NCBI GenBank assembly: GCA_003255025.1
Contig: QANY01000011.1
Coordinates: forward strand, 397,667-461,666
Direction of reading: 5' to 3'
Length of the DNA: 64,000 nt
Origin: Datisca glomerata
Taxonomy: Eukaryota; Streptophyta; Magnoliopsida; Cucurbitales; Datiscaceae
Each line of letters opens with the position of its first letter. Within the stretch, counting starts at the first letter, position 1. The notes under the pieces are model-generated. The model was not told the DNA's origin, ran no database searches, and saw nothing but the letters and a program-made list of their open reading frames with translations. Of this stretch, positions 11,201 to 21,650 are shown piece by piece. Both the position numbers and the translations under genes were made by a program.

Positions 11201-11682
11201 TTCTGTGGACGGGAATATTTGTCGTCTTTCAATGGATCATCCATGCCTGTGTCTCACTGTGGTAAATTTCTATTATGTTATTGTCATATTCATGACTAGA
11301 ACATGTAAACTTGTCCATAATATTGCACCCGCACCCTTTGTTGCAGGTGGCCATATCCATTTCTTGACTTGTCATCACCATATGCTCCTTTATGGTATGT
11401 ATAAATCTTATTCCCCGCCATCATTGCCATTATCTTTAAGTTTATAAAGAAAAAATGGTGCGAGATAATTATTTTAGTTTATTAGGTTAAATGGCACATG
11501 ATTTGGCTCTTACCACCAATATATCATCTGCTGCAATTTTATTTCTTCTTTTAATTGATAAATTATACAGGTATTTTGCTGTGGGAATAATGCACATCCC
11601 ATGCTACGGTTTATTCGCATTGTTAATTAGGATAAAGAAGTCTTTGTTGTCGAGATCATTTCCTGAATCTCATCTAAGGTGA
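8210..11682 (+). CDS. Plant multi-pass membrane protein (At1g10660/At5g62960-like, rolling-stone-related)
   Basis: Eight coding exons join without any frame break to 325 residues plus stop: 8210-8526, 9192-9225, 9393-9611, 10524-10613, 11000-11065, 11170-11261, 11347-11394 and 11571-11682. All introns are GT-AG. The ATG is the first in the exon that opens after the acceptor at 8180. About seven hydrophobic segments are visible: residues 15-35, 75-95, 108-126, 180-216, 221-241, 244-270 and 290-310. Family marks include [10 protein letters not shown] near residue 70, [10 protein letters not shown] (145-154), LTDCVFW in exon 5, [11 protein letters not shown] in exon 6, the [11 protein letters not shown] block (from 272) and [11 protein letters not shown] near the end. 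These match, from memory, a conserved plant family of unknown molecular function that is distantly grouped with Drosophila rolling stone. The protein is predicted to be membrane-embedded. A soluble loop spans about 127-178. This is the only intact gene in the window. Confidence 0.9.
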
Positions 11683-12265
11683 CGAAGGAGATGGAGGCAA
11701 CTGAAAATTTTATTGAACTACCAGTTCCAGAAAAGGAAACAATGAAGATTTGAAGATTTTCATTTCTAGGCTCTCTGTCATATCCTTTATCAAAATTAAG
11801 TTGCCTAACATGGGCACCCATTCTTTTCAGAGAATAACTTGGTGATGTTGACCATAGTGTGCAGATGTAATAGCTTCTTAAAGGATTTCTTATATAAATG
11901 GTAATTGGTAGCTAAATACGGTGTCTCATTAGTGTCGAATAGGTATCTCAGTTTGAGAATCATTTGAATGATCAATCTATGAATGCTTTTCCTCAATGTT
12001 GAGACTTGAGAGCTACTAACTTATCCTGCACGTTACGTTGAAGTTGGTTTCGGTCAGCGGCTTGATGGGTTTAGGATCTTGACTCTAAATTTGGAATTCA
12101 TTGTATATAAACTGTCAAGATGTAAGATTTATGTTTAGATATTTATGTTTACTAATTTAGGGTGTTGGGATTTGGAGTAAGTTGCTAGATGATTTTACTC
12201 GATTGTCTTTTAATGAAGAATGTTACTTTTCGTGATTATTAAGAATTGATTTCTCGTAATAAAAA
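11683..12265 (+). other. Probable 3'-UTR and polyadenylation region
   Basis: Non-coding sequence follows the TGA at 11680-11682. An AATAAA at about 12259 and several TTTGT/TGTA-rich stretches from about 12100 could serve polyadenylation. The transcript end cannot be fixed from sequence. Confidence 0.4.
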
Positions 12266-12637
12266 TAAATACAGTACATAAATATATAATTAAAAACTAT
12301 ACCAAAATTTAAAATTATTAAATAAAATTGTAACTAAAAATTCTTTAAACAAATATAATTTAACAAATTAATAATCTAATAGTGTAATATTTAAAATAAT
12401 TAAATTTACTTTCTCTTTAAATTGAAAATTAGTTTCTCCTAATAAAAATAAATATAACTAAATAGTGACAGATATAACAATTAAATATTCGCCTACTAAT
12501 GGTAAAATTATAATTTTGGTTGAAGATGGTTTGCTAAACTTGTTGCTTTATTAGGGGTATTGTTGTCTTTTCATTAAAAAAGTGGATTTGAGCCTAAATC
12601 CCTAATTTGAAATACGAATTCTACACCTTGGTCAAAT
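12266..12637. other. AT-rich intergenic DNA
   Basis: Very AT-rich, with a short duplicated phrase (TTTCTC.TAATAAAAATAAAT at about 12250 and 12432). No gene or element ends were recognised. Confidence 0.5.
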
Positions 12638-12651
12638 GGGTTATAATCCCG

Positions 12652-12768
12652 ATAAATTGAATTATCGCAATTGGTTAAGACTTTACACTCATACTTTAAA
12701 AGGTCGTGTGTTCTAGTCATATTCTTCCATTACCCTTACAATTTGTAATATAATTTTGACAAAAAGAA
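12652..12768 (+). mobile_element. tRNA-derived SINE with 14-bp target duplication
   Basis: A 117-bp insertion is flanked by perfect 14-bp direct repeats GGGTTATAATCCCG at 12638-12651 and 12769-12782. Near its 5' end it carries an A-box-like TATCGCAATTGGTTAAG, and about 35 bp later a B-box-like GGTCGTGTGTTCTAGTC, the two parts of a tRNA-type RNA polymerase III promoter. It ends in an A/T-rich tail (AATTTTGACAAAAAGAA). Target duplication length, polarity and promoter layout fit a short interspersed element moved by LINE machinery. The B box departs from GGTTCGANTCC, so this copy is probably inactive. Confidence 0.8.
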
Positions 12769-12782
12769 GGGTTATAATCCCG

Positions 12783-13686
12783 TATCAAACTCATCATTAC
12801 TCATGCACTCTACCTTCAAGTGCGACTCCACTGGCAAGTAAACACTAGATTTAGCATCCAAATCTCGTCAAATCCGATAAGAAAATGTGACAAGATTTGT
12901 TTGAGACTCGACATAAAATGAACAAGAAATCCACCTAAAGTGCTAAGAATAGAAGCTGTGAGTACATAGATGAAATTCTCTAATCCACAAACATGAAGTG
13001 CAAAAATTTCTAAACTTATTTTTTCCTAATCTCATTATTTCTTTTATCCATTTTCGGTTACCTAAGAGAGACACTACTTCAATATAAAAGGAAAACAGAG
13101 ATCCAGATCACCAATCTCCAAATTTTATGTCTGTCTCACCTTTAAAAAATTACCATGTCATCCACGTCATTATGTTTCGAAAGGTCTCCCAGCCTATTAG
13201 GTAAATTCTGTATATCACATCATTTCATCATTTTTTTTCTTCCCATTAATATTAATAGGCGGCCGAAGAGTTTTCCCTTTCTCTCTTTAACCTCAATTTT
13301 AACAATCTAGTCTCGGGTAAGGTACAAAACTTTCTCCTTTCTAGATACTAGTTACTGCGGAATTTTTTTCCCCAACTTTTCCTACTTAGACGAATAATTT
13401 ATCATTTGTTTTCCTTTTGGTTGTTGTGCAAGATGTATTTTAATATGCATTTTTGCAATGGCACTTAGACCTATGACTACTAGCTAGCAGCTTTACAACA
13501 TGATTTTGCTTCAGCCTCAATTTTCATACCAATTTGTTTCCTCTTTATAATTTTTCATGCGTTATTGTTGCAAGCTCATTAAGCTCAAATTAATTTAAAA
13601 TAATTGTTATACTCAAAATTAATGAAGCTTCTTATGTGCTCATAAAAGAAAATCTTATCCGATATGACCTGAATTAGCCTCATTGA
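12783..13686. other. Intergenic DNA, no feature recognised
   Basis: Non-coding AT-rich sequence. A CTCTCTTTAACCTC leader-like stretch lies at about 13280-13310. No exon or element ends were identified. Confidence 0.4.
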
Positions 13687-14765
13687 ATGATCTGCAGTAG
13701 CATCATAGTTGAATCCCAAGGACCGAAGTGGGAAACTTGGCCTAAGAAAAAATCATTGAGGACAAAGTCGTTAACAACAAAATGTGCTAGGACAAGCTCG
13801 TCTAAGGTAGAGTGCCAAGGACAAGCTCGTCAAGGGCAAGGCTGTCTTGTTCATGACGAAACCATTGAGGACGAGGCAGAGGAGCACCAAAGGACGAGCA
13901 CTGCCTTGTCCAAAGATAAGCTACCAAGGATGAGCGCGAGGAGAACCAACTCACAAGCATTACCGTGTCTAGGTCAAGCTATCGAGGATGAGACCAAGGA
14001 GCACCATAGGACGAGCACGACCTTGTCCAAGGAGAAACCACTTAGTAAATTGAGGACTAGCCACGTTTTCTGGCGTATGATCGAGGATGAGCACTTCTCC
14101 ATGAAATCAAGGATGAGCTCGACCCAGGGTAGAAATCTACGAATTAGGATATTGTCCACTCTGAAACCTAGTACTAAGACAGGGGACCAACGAACTCCAT
14201 ATTTTGTCTAAATCTAAGAAGGGGAAAAGAAGCACATATAGAAGGAAAATTATTTAGACGGGAAAAGTTCACACCTCCTTCAAACTCAGCTCCTAGACGA
14301 CATAAACCATGCCGAGCAAAAGTGAATGATATTAAATGCATCTCCACTAATCAAGAGTCAAGGCAAGGGTGGACATACAATGCTTAGTGACCAATGAGTC
14401 AATCAACCTGACCATGTTAAGGTGTCAGTGGACCATTAAATGAGCATGGTCTAAAGAGGCCCAAGAAGGTATGATGCTCAGAAGAGGGATAGATTGTCTT
14501 GACATTACAAATCATCACATGCCACTTTGTAGCCCTCCCAAGTCAGTAGGATAGGCTCGAGGAAAAAGATTATTCCAAGGCGGTACCTTATTGGATGGAC
14601 GACTTCATTCTATACTTGAGGCATCTCTGCCCCAGCTACCCGAGCTCCACGAACTAACCTATAAAAAGAGAGGTCATGACATCCGTTGAGCTAGGAAACA
14701 AACTCCCAACGTATTCTTTACTTTGCTCTCTTCAACCTTCTAACTGACTTAAGCTTTTAAGGGGT
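13687..14765 (+). mobile_element. Probable LTR of a decayed Ty3/gypsy (Tat-like) element, left part
   Basis: Degenerate repeats of AAGGACAAGCTCGTC / GAGGACGAG-type words fill 13690-14130, and an open frame of 174 codons there is a by-product of the repetition. Farther on, a promoter-like CCTATAAAAAGAGAGGTCATGAC (about 14659) is followed by TTTGCTCTCTTCAACCTTC, the layout of an LTR promoter and R region. The sequence is then interrupted by a copia-type LTR and appears to resume at 16250, where CTCATAGATCTCC and GTCGGTGTTGAG precede a degenerate primer-binding site. The outer LTR boundary was not found. Confidence 0.45.
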
Positions 14766-16249
14766 AAAATGAGATAACTGAAAGAATTTTCGCAGCGAAA
14801 ATCATCTCGATATTTAATTTATAAATTAGACAACATATTCTATAGAAAAAATGAATCTAGAGATTATGCATTTGATGCGTGAGTCTCAAAAATCTTATTT
14901 CCAAGGTCAATATTTGAACCTAGAGCTTTACGTCAATCATCACCTTGATTCACACTTGAACACAGTTAAGTCGAGCCTCCATGCCTTCATCAACTCCGTC
15001 GTGCGAAGCCTCCGTCCAACGACCAAGGTGATTGAATCACTTGAATATCAATCCTATACAATATGTCTCGCTATTCCTTAGACCATCCATCAGTCATGAG
15101 TGCGTGGGTACTCAAGAACAAAAAAAAAACATTTTTCTTTTCTCTTTCTCAAATCTTCGGCTAGAGAAAATGGGTCTTTCAACTTGTGGTGTCAAAAGAC
15201 TTAAACCTAATTTGGGAAAAGCCTATTTTTTTATAGTAAATCCAACGTCTAGGATTGAGAGATCCACCCTAGCAAAAAAATTATATATGTAACTAAAATT
15301 TAGTTGATTAATATAATTAATAATTTTGATTACTAAAAATAGGACCGTGTGGTTGACTGCTAGGTATCCATGTCGTGCCTATTAATTACTGGTATTGATA
15401 ATACCTATAACTCATAGGCTGGCTTAGGGACTATAAGGATAAAAATACTCCTCTCTAAATAATTTATAAAATCTACCAAAAAATCCATTATCGAATCAAT
15501 TCATACACCTCATGTTTCCCTAAGTTTCAAATGTTGTTCTATTTGACCAAACATGATAATTTTCATATTTAATGTCTCAAGTAATATTATCAAGTCTCTA
15601 CTAATACATTAGAGATGCTAAACACTTAGTTTACTATGATAACATAAACATGTTCTATTAAGGGGTACCATGTCACTTACTTAAAAGTACCTATGTACTA
15701 CTACTATTGAGAATCTATGCATCATAACTATCTAAACATAGTCATCCAAACAACATATATATTGATTCATAGAATCTTAATCGTAGTAGATCAAAATAAC
15801 TAAGTCATTGAATATGAACTCATAACTCTCTTAAGATTAAGAATAGTCATAATATAATAGCATTGATTTATGATTTTCTTAAAATAGTACTTTTATCGAA
15901 AATCAAACTCATTATCCCTTTCAATTCATTCCATATGCACTAATATATGACCCATGTACTCAATTCAATGACCAACGTAAGTCACTCTACGAGATACAAC
16001 TAATACACTACAATCTTTCTTAGTAAAGAACCTAATTTCACAGGACTGTGAAAAATAAATATTTGCAAGTCATAAATATTTCTCAGTTAAATTCTTTGTT
16101 TCTATAAGCTAAACTCTATAAGACTCATAAAACAAGTTTCTATATGCTAGTGGATATTTTACAATAATGTATTACATGTAATGTAAGAATATTTGTTTAT
16201 TATAATTAAAAAAACAATGTCATTGCTTTTACGACACAATTCTAACAAC
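14766..16249 (-). mobile_element. Solo-like Ty1/copia LTR inserted in the gypsy LTR
   Basis: The left edge, TGAGATAACTGAAAGAATTTTCGCAGCG (in pieces), looks like a decayed form of the common plant copia arrangement in which a reverse-complement primer-binding site meets an LTR carrying TTTTCGCAGCG. The right edge, CACAATTCTAACA at about 16237-16249, is the reverse complement of an LTR start TGTTAGAATTGTG. No coding region lies on either side, so this is a solo LTR or a remnant. The interior has no reading frame of note. Target duplications were not recognised. Confidence 0.5.
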
Positions 16250-16520
16250 CACCATTCTCTCATAGATCTCCTACTTTACTTTTTCCTTTGTCGGTGTTGA
16301 GAGTGAAGTTAAGCATTATGGATGTAGGCGTTCTTATGAGATCTGACCGCCAACCATTAGCTCCATCGTTGGGGACACAACTAAGCTTTGTGATCTACAC
16401 ACTGAAGAGAACTACCTACTTTGAAGATAATGGCCATAAGAGTATTAGAGCTCATCCCAGCGTCTAAAGCTCACAGAAAAAGAAATATCGACATCATCAT
16501 CTTCTAAAGCTTACCTAAGT
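16250..16520 (+). mobile_element. Gypsy LTR end and degenerate primer-binding site
   Basis: The sequence TTAGCTCCATCGTTGGGGAC at about 16358-16377 resembles the plant gypsy primer-binding phrase TTGGCGCCGTCGTTGGGGA with three or four changes. It follows GTCGGTGTTGAG-type LTR-end sequence and precedes the tandem-repeat block. The inference is a plus-strand gypsy element whose coding region is lost or replaced by repeats. Confidence 0.35.
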
Positions 16521-17760
16521 CACCCCTGCAATCATTCTCCTATGTTCAGCTGATGCTATACAGGTTCATCCAGTGCCATAAAAGATGACCCAAGGCTCAC
16601 CCCAGCTTAAATCATACAGGATGACCCTAGGCTCAATCTTGCCTAAATCATACGGGATGACCCATAGGATCACCCTACCCTAAATCATACAGGAGGAGAC
16701 TAGGCACAACTTTTCGTAAGTCATATGAAATGAACCCAAGGCTCACCCTTACCTAAGTCATACGAGGTGACACCTGAGCTCCTCCTTGTTAAAGTCATCA
16801 TATATGAGTTCAAACTCACTTTTTCAAAGTCATCTAAGGTGACCCCAGACTCATCCTTACACCACCCAAGGTGACCCCGAGTACATTCGTCAAAGTCATC
16901 AAGGTGATATCAAACATTTTTTTGTCACACCTCTCACATTTAGTTTGACACATCAAAAATGTATTTGCATCAAACTAGAGGAAAACTAATAGAAGTGACC
17001 ACCACAAAGCAATATTATTTAGATAAACTTAAAATAAAAATAATATGAGAAAATTAAAAGGTGAAATCACTCCACCTAATCATTCTAAGGAAGACAATAT
17101 GTTATGTTCAACTAAGATGACCCCGAGCCCATAGTCTTCAAAGCCCACCGAAGTGACCTTAGGCCTATCCTCGACGATGTCACTAAGGTGACCTGAGCTC
17201 ATCCTCATCAAAGCCATCTGAGGGGATCAAGGCCCATCCTCTTTGAAGCCATCTGAGGTTAACCCAGGCTCATCTTCATCGAACTCATCCCAGGTGATCA
17301 TATGCTCATCCTCACCTGAGGCATTTAAGATGGCCCCAAGCTCATCTTTGTCGAAGTCATGAGAGGTGACCTCAAGCTCGTCCTCAAATAATTCACCTAA
17401 GTTGACCCCAGCCTCATTTACAACTAGTTCATTTAAGGTGGCCCCAGGTCCATCCTCATTGAAGTCATTAAAGGTGACCTTAAGATCATCCTCACCTTAG
17501 TCACTTAAGGTGGCCCAAATCTCATCCACATCAAAGTCATCAGGGGCGACACATGATCATCCTCACCTAAGTCATCTAAGGTGACCTCAGTCTCACCTCA
17601 AATAAGTCATCTAAGCTAAGCCTAAGCTCATCCATTTAGGAAATCAAGGTGACTTGAGAGTCATCATTTTCAAAGCCATTTAAGATGACACCGACTCATC
17701 CTCTTAGGTCATATAACGCAAGCAAGAGCTCATTTAAGTACCTCATATACTTTTCATGAG
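16520..17760. repeat. Degenerate tandem repeat, about 45-60 bp unit, probably gypsy internal DNA
   Basis: About 1.2 kb repeats the words AAGTCATC(T)AAGGTGACC, CCCAGGCTCATCCTC and ACCTAAGTCAT in variable order and spacing, roughly twenty or more times. The block is interrupted once, by about 130 bp of AT-rich sequence at 16920-17060. There is no continuous reading frame. Long repeat blocks of this kind occur in the non-coding parts of Tat/Ogre-type gypsy elements. Confidence 0.75.
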
Positions 17761-18204
17761 ATTAGGGGCTCAATAAAAGCTTTTGCGTGCCACTAAATAA
17801 TTATGAGGAAGATATTAGCCAAATAAAAATCTCATTAAGAGCCTCTAAGTAAGAGGTCATGCTCATCGAACCTCTCACCCATAAAAGAGGAGAGCTCATC
17901 TGAAGCCTCCCTCTCAACGTCGATGAACCTTACCTAGGAGGTTAACCTCCAAGTTCATATGAGAGATGACCACAAGCTCTGCCCTTGAGCTTAACTACCC
18001 ATCTAGATTGACTTCATTAGTTCAACTAAGATGATCTCGTCTGCTCATCAGATACAACCGTGAGCTCATCTTCCAAAGATATTAGAGTTAATTTCTTCAT
18101 CTTTTCCTGAGCAGTATAATGTGGTAGTGCGCACACCAAAGCCATAAGGCATAAAGTGATTGATGTGAAAGTTGGTAGTGAAACTGTAATGAGTGAATTC
18201 TAAG

Positions 18205-18545
18205 GTTGGTAGGTTTCAGTCCTCAGCTACACCCAATAGTCATACTTACTTTTGGATATTCAACACTCATTCAAAGTAAACTAGAAGTATGGAACTTGAT
18301 TGAACATCACGACAATGGAGAAAGATCACACTCCAGCGACTCGCCTCTCCTGCACCCTAGTAACTCCTATTTACTTTGGCTCTTCGACACCCAGCTGAAG
18401 TGAACTCGAAGTATAGAACTTAGATGAACCCCGCGATAGTTAATGTCAGTCACACCCTAGTGACTGGCTTTGGCCGCACTCTGGCAGCCTTACTTTGGGC
18501 TTCTTAGATCCTAGATGAAGTGAACTCTAAGTACAAAATAAAGTC
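18205..18545. repeat. Three-copy tandem repeat, about 110-130 bp unit
   Basis: Three diverged units share ACTTTGG.T(C/A)TTC, then CA.CCAGCTGAAGTGAACTC.AAGTAT(A/G)GAACTT and CACACCCTAG(T)GAC (near 18246-18300, 18370-18425 and 18490-18540). The block belongs to the same repeat-rich element remnant as the preceding array. No coding content. Confidence 0.6.
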
Positions 18546-19190
18546 ACAATCCATGGAAAATATAATTATTTCACTCTCTTTAACAACTAGTTAAAGCAAA
18601 CCCCAAGTTAAAAAAAAAAAGATGTATAAAAACTGTCTTAAAATTACCTCAGGCTCTTGAGTCCCTTACCACATGACAAGTTAGCTCAAAACATGTTATT
18701 TGTCACCCAACCAAAATGAACTCAGATTGTAGAATTTGGTGAATCCACGCCAAATAAAGGGTAAAGAATTTTATTGACATCTCTGCTACATGTAACTTTA
18801 ATTGTAATTGGCATCTATGCTACTATTTCTAAAAAGCAACGACGACACATATCTATTATATGTGGTGATCCCATCTTATCAATCAAGTGCATTCAGAATT
18901 TGAAAAGATTGCATCGCATTTTTAAAAACCCCATCCTTTCAATCGTAGGGGTGTCCAAATCCAAAACCTTTTTCTTGGTGTTGTGACTTGTGACTAAGGT
19001 TATGTAATTCCCAAAAAAAATATAGTAAGTTGTTTAGTCGAAGGCTCGTAAATCAGTCAACTCCTTGTGTTTGTTTTACTTTATCTCACATATCATTCTC
19101 ACTAAACCCGGGAACCTTTACCGCCCAACCTAAATTATCTGAAGCATCCCTTTTGCTCATTTTCTATTATTATCTTTTCTGACTATCTTT
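18546..19190. other. Non-coding DNA between repeat block and GRF gene copy
   Basis: No exon, LTR or terminal repeat was recognised. An open frame at 18774-18986 has no family resemblance. Confidence 0.4.
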
Positions 19191-19217
19191 TGTTTAACTC
19201 TCACGAGCTTGCACAAC

Positions 19218-19748
19218 ATGTCTCATAGAAGTAGGTCGAGTTCAAGTGTCTCAGCCACCCTGCTACGTTCTTCAGACCACTATGCTATTATGATATTCCA
19301 TGTAAGAGAAAAATGTCACAAACTAACTAGAACCCTTGTTGGAGATTTTATGGCTGCTCTCCATACTCGGTGATGGATGATGATCAATTTTTATTTTTAT
19401 TGCATTTATCTCATTTTTTAATAATTTAAAATAATACAGGAAAAAAATCTTGGTTGTGACGTCTTCACAAGGAGTGAATATGATGTTGGATATGAAAAAT
19501 CAACAATTGGAGTGTTGAAGAAAAACATGGAGGTGGTCGAAGATGAAAATGGAGCTCTAAAGAAAATTTTGAAAGTGGATGATGGAGTGATTGAAGTTCT
19601 TAAGTAGACACCGAAGCTCTCAAAGGATGAGAGTGGATGATTTTGTAATAAAATTAAGAAATTGTATATTGTGGTTATACTCTTGTTGTCGTTGATCATT
19701 ATTTTATGGCTAATCATTGGATTAATTGTGCAAAGATATGGAAGTTAG
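19218..19748 (+). pseudogene. GRF-type zinc-finger gene relic, copy 1
   Basis: ATG at 19218 starts MSHRSRSSSSVSATLL, a Ser/Arg-rich amino terminus shared with copies 2 and 3. The zinc-finger half that follows is frameshifted and degraded. After an intron with a TAATACAG acceptor (to 19439), exon 2 reads GCDVFTR, then the charged stretch VLKKNMEVVEDENGALKK, an in-frame stop, and a hydrophobic helix LYIVVILLLSLIIILWLI. A GRF finger followed by a coiled segment and a carboxy-terminal membrane helix is typical of the transposon-associated GRF genes of plants. Stops and frame changes make it a pseudogene. The same gene recurs on the minus strand at 31.8-32.3 and 34.6-35.0 kb. Confidence 0.6.
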
Positions 19749-19980
19749 GCTGTGAGTGGAGATATTTATAGACAATGGTGTATTTGGTAGGTGTAGATAC
19801 ATACGTCTACAATAGATGATTTATTTTTGTTAATTCGATAAAGTGTTGTATGTGCATCTTTTGTTTTCGTTTTGATAAACAAGCCAAATATTAATAGAGG
19901 AGAATTACAAGCAAAGGCAAAGCCAAAGACAAAGCCAAAAGCAACCAAACCCTACCTCAAGGAAGATTTTTAAGAAGATG

Positions 19981-20220
19981 CACTACTACAATTATGACTT
20001 ACAATGATAGCCACATCTATGATACAATGATAGCTCTCTAAATTCTGTTGAAGGAAAATAGTGTAGGATGAGGTCATTTGTGAATATGACAGCTCATATA
20101 TTAGCTGTCATTAATATATTATCTACTATGACAGCTAAATTTTGGGTTGTCATTATAACTTCTTATACTGACAGTGAAAAAAAACATGTCATAGTTCTAT
20201 AGTAGAAAAAAAATTTACTA
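19981..20220 (+). mobile_element. CACTA-like transposon end with AGCTGTCA subterminal repeats
   Basis: The segment begins CACTACTACAATTATGAC, which fits a CACTA terminus. It is followed by short inverted words (GACAGCT ... AGCTGTCAT, at least four occurrences of (T)GACAG(C)) typical of subterminal transposase-binding repeats. The opposite end was not found within the next 5 kb. The lipoyl synthase fragment lies just inside this end, so it may be captured cargo. Confidence 0.45.
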
Positions 20221-20880
20221 CCCAAAGTTCATTTTATTTATGGAAGTATCATCCAATTTAATCCAACCCTAGTTATACTCTTCACAGTGTATTTTCTCTT
20301 TGACAGTGGCGAGTGGCGATTTGGAAGAGAAGACCGCACGCCAGGTGAGCTTCACGGCAGCTTCCAGGTAAACTTCCAGGCGAGCTTCGATAGTGGGGTT
20401 CGACGATGAGGTTCTACTCTTTATAGTGTATTTATTTGTGTATGTTTTCGTCCTCACCCTCTATTTAGCAAAGAGAATAAGTATCAGAGAACTTAGGGTT
20501 TATTCTCTTTCGCCTCTCTTCTCTTCTTGGTCTCTCTTTATCTCAAATTCCTGGGCTCTCTCTCTCTCTCAAATTTTTGAGGTTGAGAAATTTATGGAGC
20601 ATTTGTGGATTTCTTTTCCTGAATCAACCATAAGGTTTATCTTTTGCAAAGTATTTTACTTTCCTAGATTCATTTGTGGATTTCTTTTCCTGAATCAACC
20701 ATGCCTTTATGACAAACTCTCATCATAACCCCGCCGAAGTGGGTTTCTTCTTTTAGGTTTTCCATCTATTTGAGATTAAGGACTTCAGTTGAGTATAATA
20801 CAAAAATGATATATTGTAGTTTGTTTCAGATTTCTAAAGATTTTTATCAAATCGTCTCGTTTACTGATTTTGAAAATTTT
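20221..20880. other. Leader-like DNA with a short duplication
   Basis: CT-rich, leader-like sequence. The phrase ATTTGTGGATTTCTTTTCC plus TGAATCAACCAT occurs at about 20602 and again at about 20671, a local duplication with a 69-bp offset. The 111-codon frame crossing this region has no recognisable content. Confidence 0.4.
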
Positions 20881-20882
20881 TT

Positions 20883-21650
20883 ATGGGCATGCTTTTGTGC
20901 ACCCGAGGATGCGGGTTTTGTGCTGTAGAGACTAGCAGAAACCGTGCGCCACCTGATCCAATGGAACCAACGAACACTGATGAGGCTATTGCAAGTTGGT
21001 GGTGGGTAATTGCTGTTTCATACTCGTATTCATGGCAAGACGCATCTGCTTGCCTGTTTATGAAAATATTGTAGAGTAAAGAAACCTTAGAGGCTACAGT
21101 AGAAATAGAGGCTGTTGCAAATTTTTTATTTCAATTTTGTTTAATGGTGATTCATGATCCATTATTGCATGGCAAGAGTACGACATAAATAACTCTTACA
21201 TATCAAAAGTTTTAGGACAGCCTCTTGGCAGCATTGATTGTGAGGTCCACTATAAGTTTTTGTTCCATCTCACGTATTTGTTTTCAGTTTAATCAGTGGT
21301 CTATTTTTTTTTAAATATGATTCTGCTTTTCTCACAATTGGTACGCATTTCTTTTTATTTTTTAGTGTGGATTATATAGGTTTAACAAGTGTAGATCGCG
21401 ACGATCTACCTGATGGTGGAAGTGGATATTTTGCACAGACCGTCAAAGCTATGAAGGTCCATACGTCCTTCTGGACATTATAGGTTTTTTTGTTATATAA
21501 TCCTTAGGTTTATGTAACGAGGAAGAATTTCGATATTAATACTAGACTTATGATTTCCATGTAATTACTCATGCAGAAACTTAAGCCTAACGTCATGGTT
21601 GTGTTTTACTCAGATTTTCGAGGAGACTTGATGGTTGAGTTTTAATTCCT
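20883..21650 (+). pseudogene. LIP1: Lipoyl synthase fragment with retained introns
   Basis: Three exon remnants are visible. The first (20883-21000) reads [15 protein letters not shown], then [17 protein letters not shown], and keeps the radical-SAM CxxxCxxC cysteines. The second (about 21367-21456), after a TTTTTTAG acceptor, reads [18 protein letters not shown] and then [12 protein letters not shown]. The third (about 21576-21643), after a CATGCAG acceptor, reads KLKPNVMVV then a damaged SDFRGDLM and a stop. In lipoyl synthase this order spans the iron-sulfur/SAM site and the following barrel strands. The GDT before the first cysteine is lost, the end of exon 1 is out of register, and everything after FRGDL is missing. 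Retained introns show DNA-level copying. It is non-functional, either a decayed duplicate or transposon cargo. Confidence 0.85.

Noticed and set aside
12655..12725. tRNA gene
   Set aside because: The A- and B-box-like segments are present, but no acceptor stem or anticodon stem can be formed, and the unit is flanked by a 14-bp target duplication, so it is a SINE.
13687..14211. 174-codon open frame as a gene
   Set aside because: It is translated from degenerate nucleotide repeats (AAGGACGAG words), lies in LTR-like DNA, and has no domain character.
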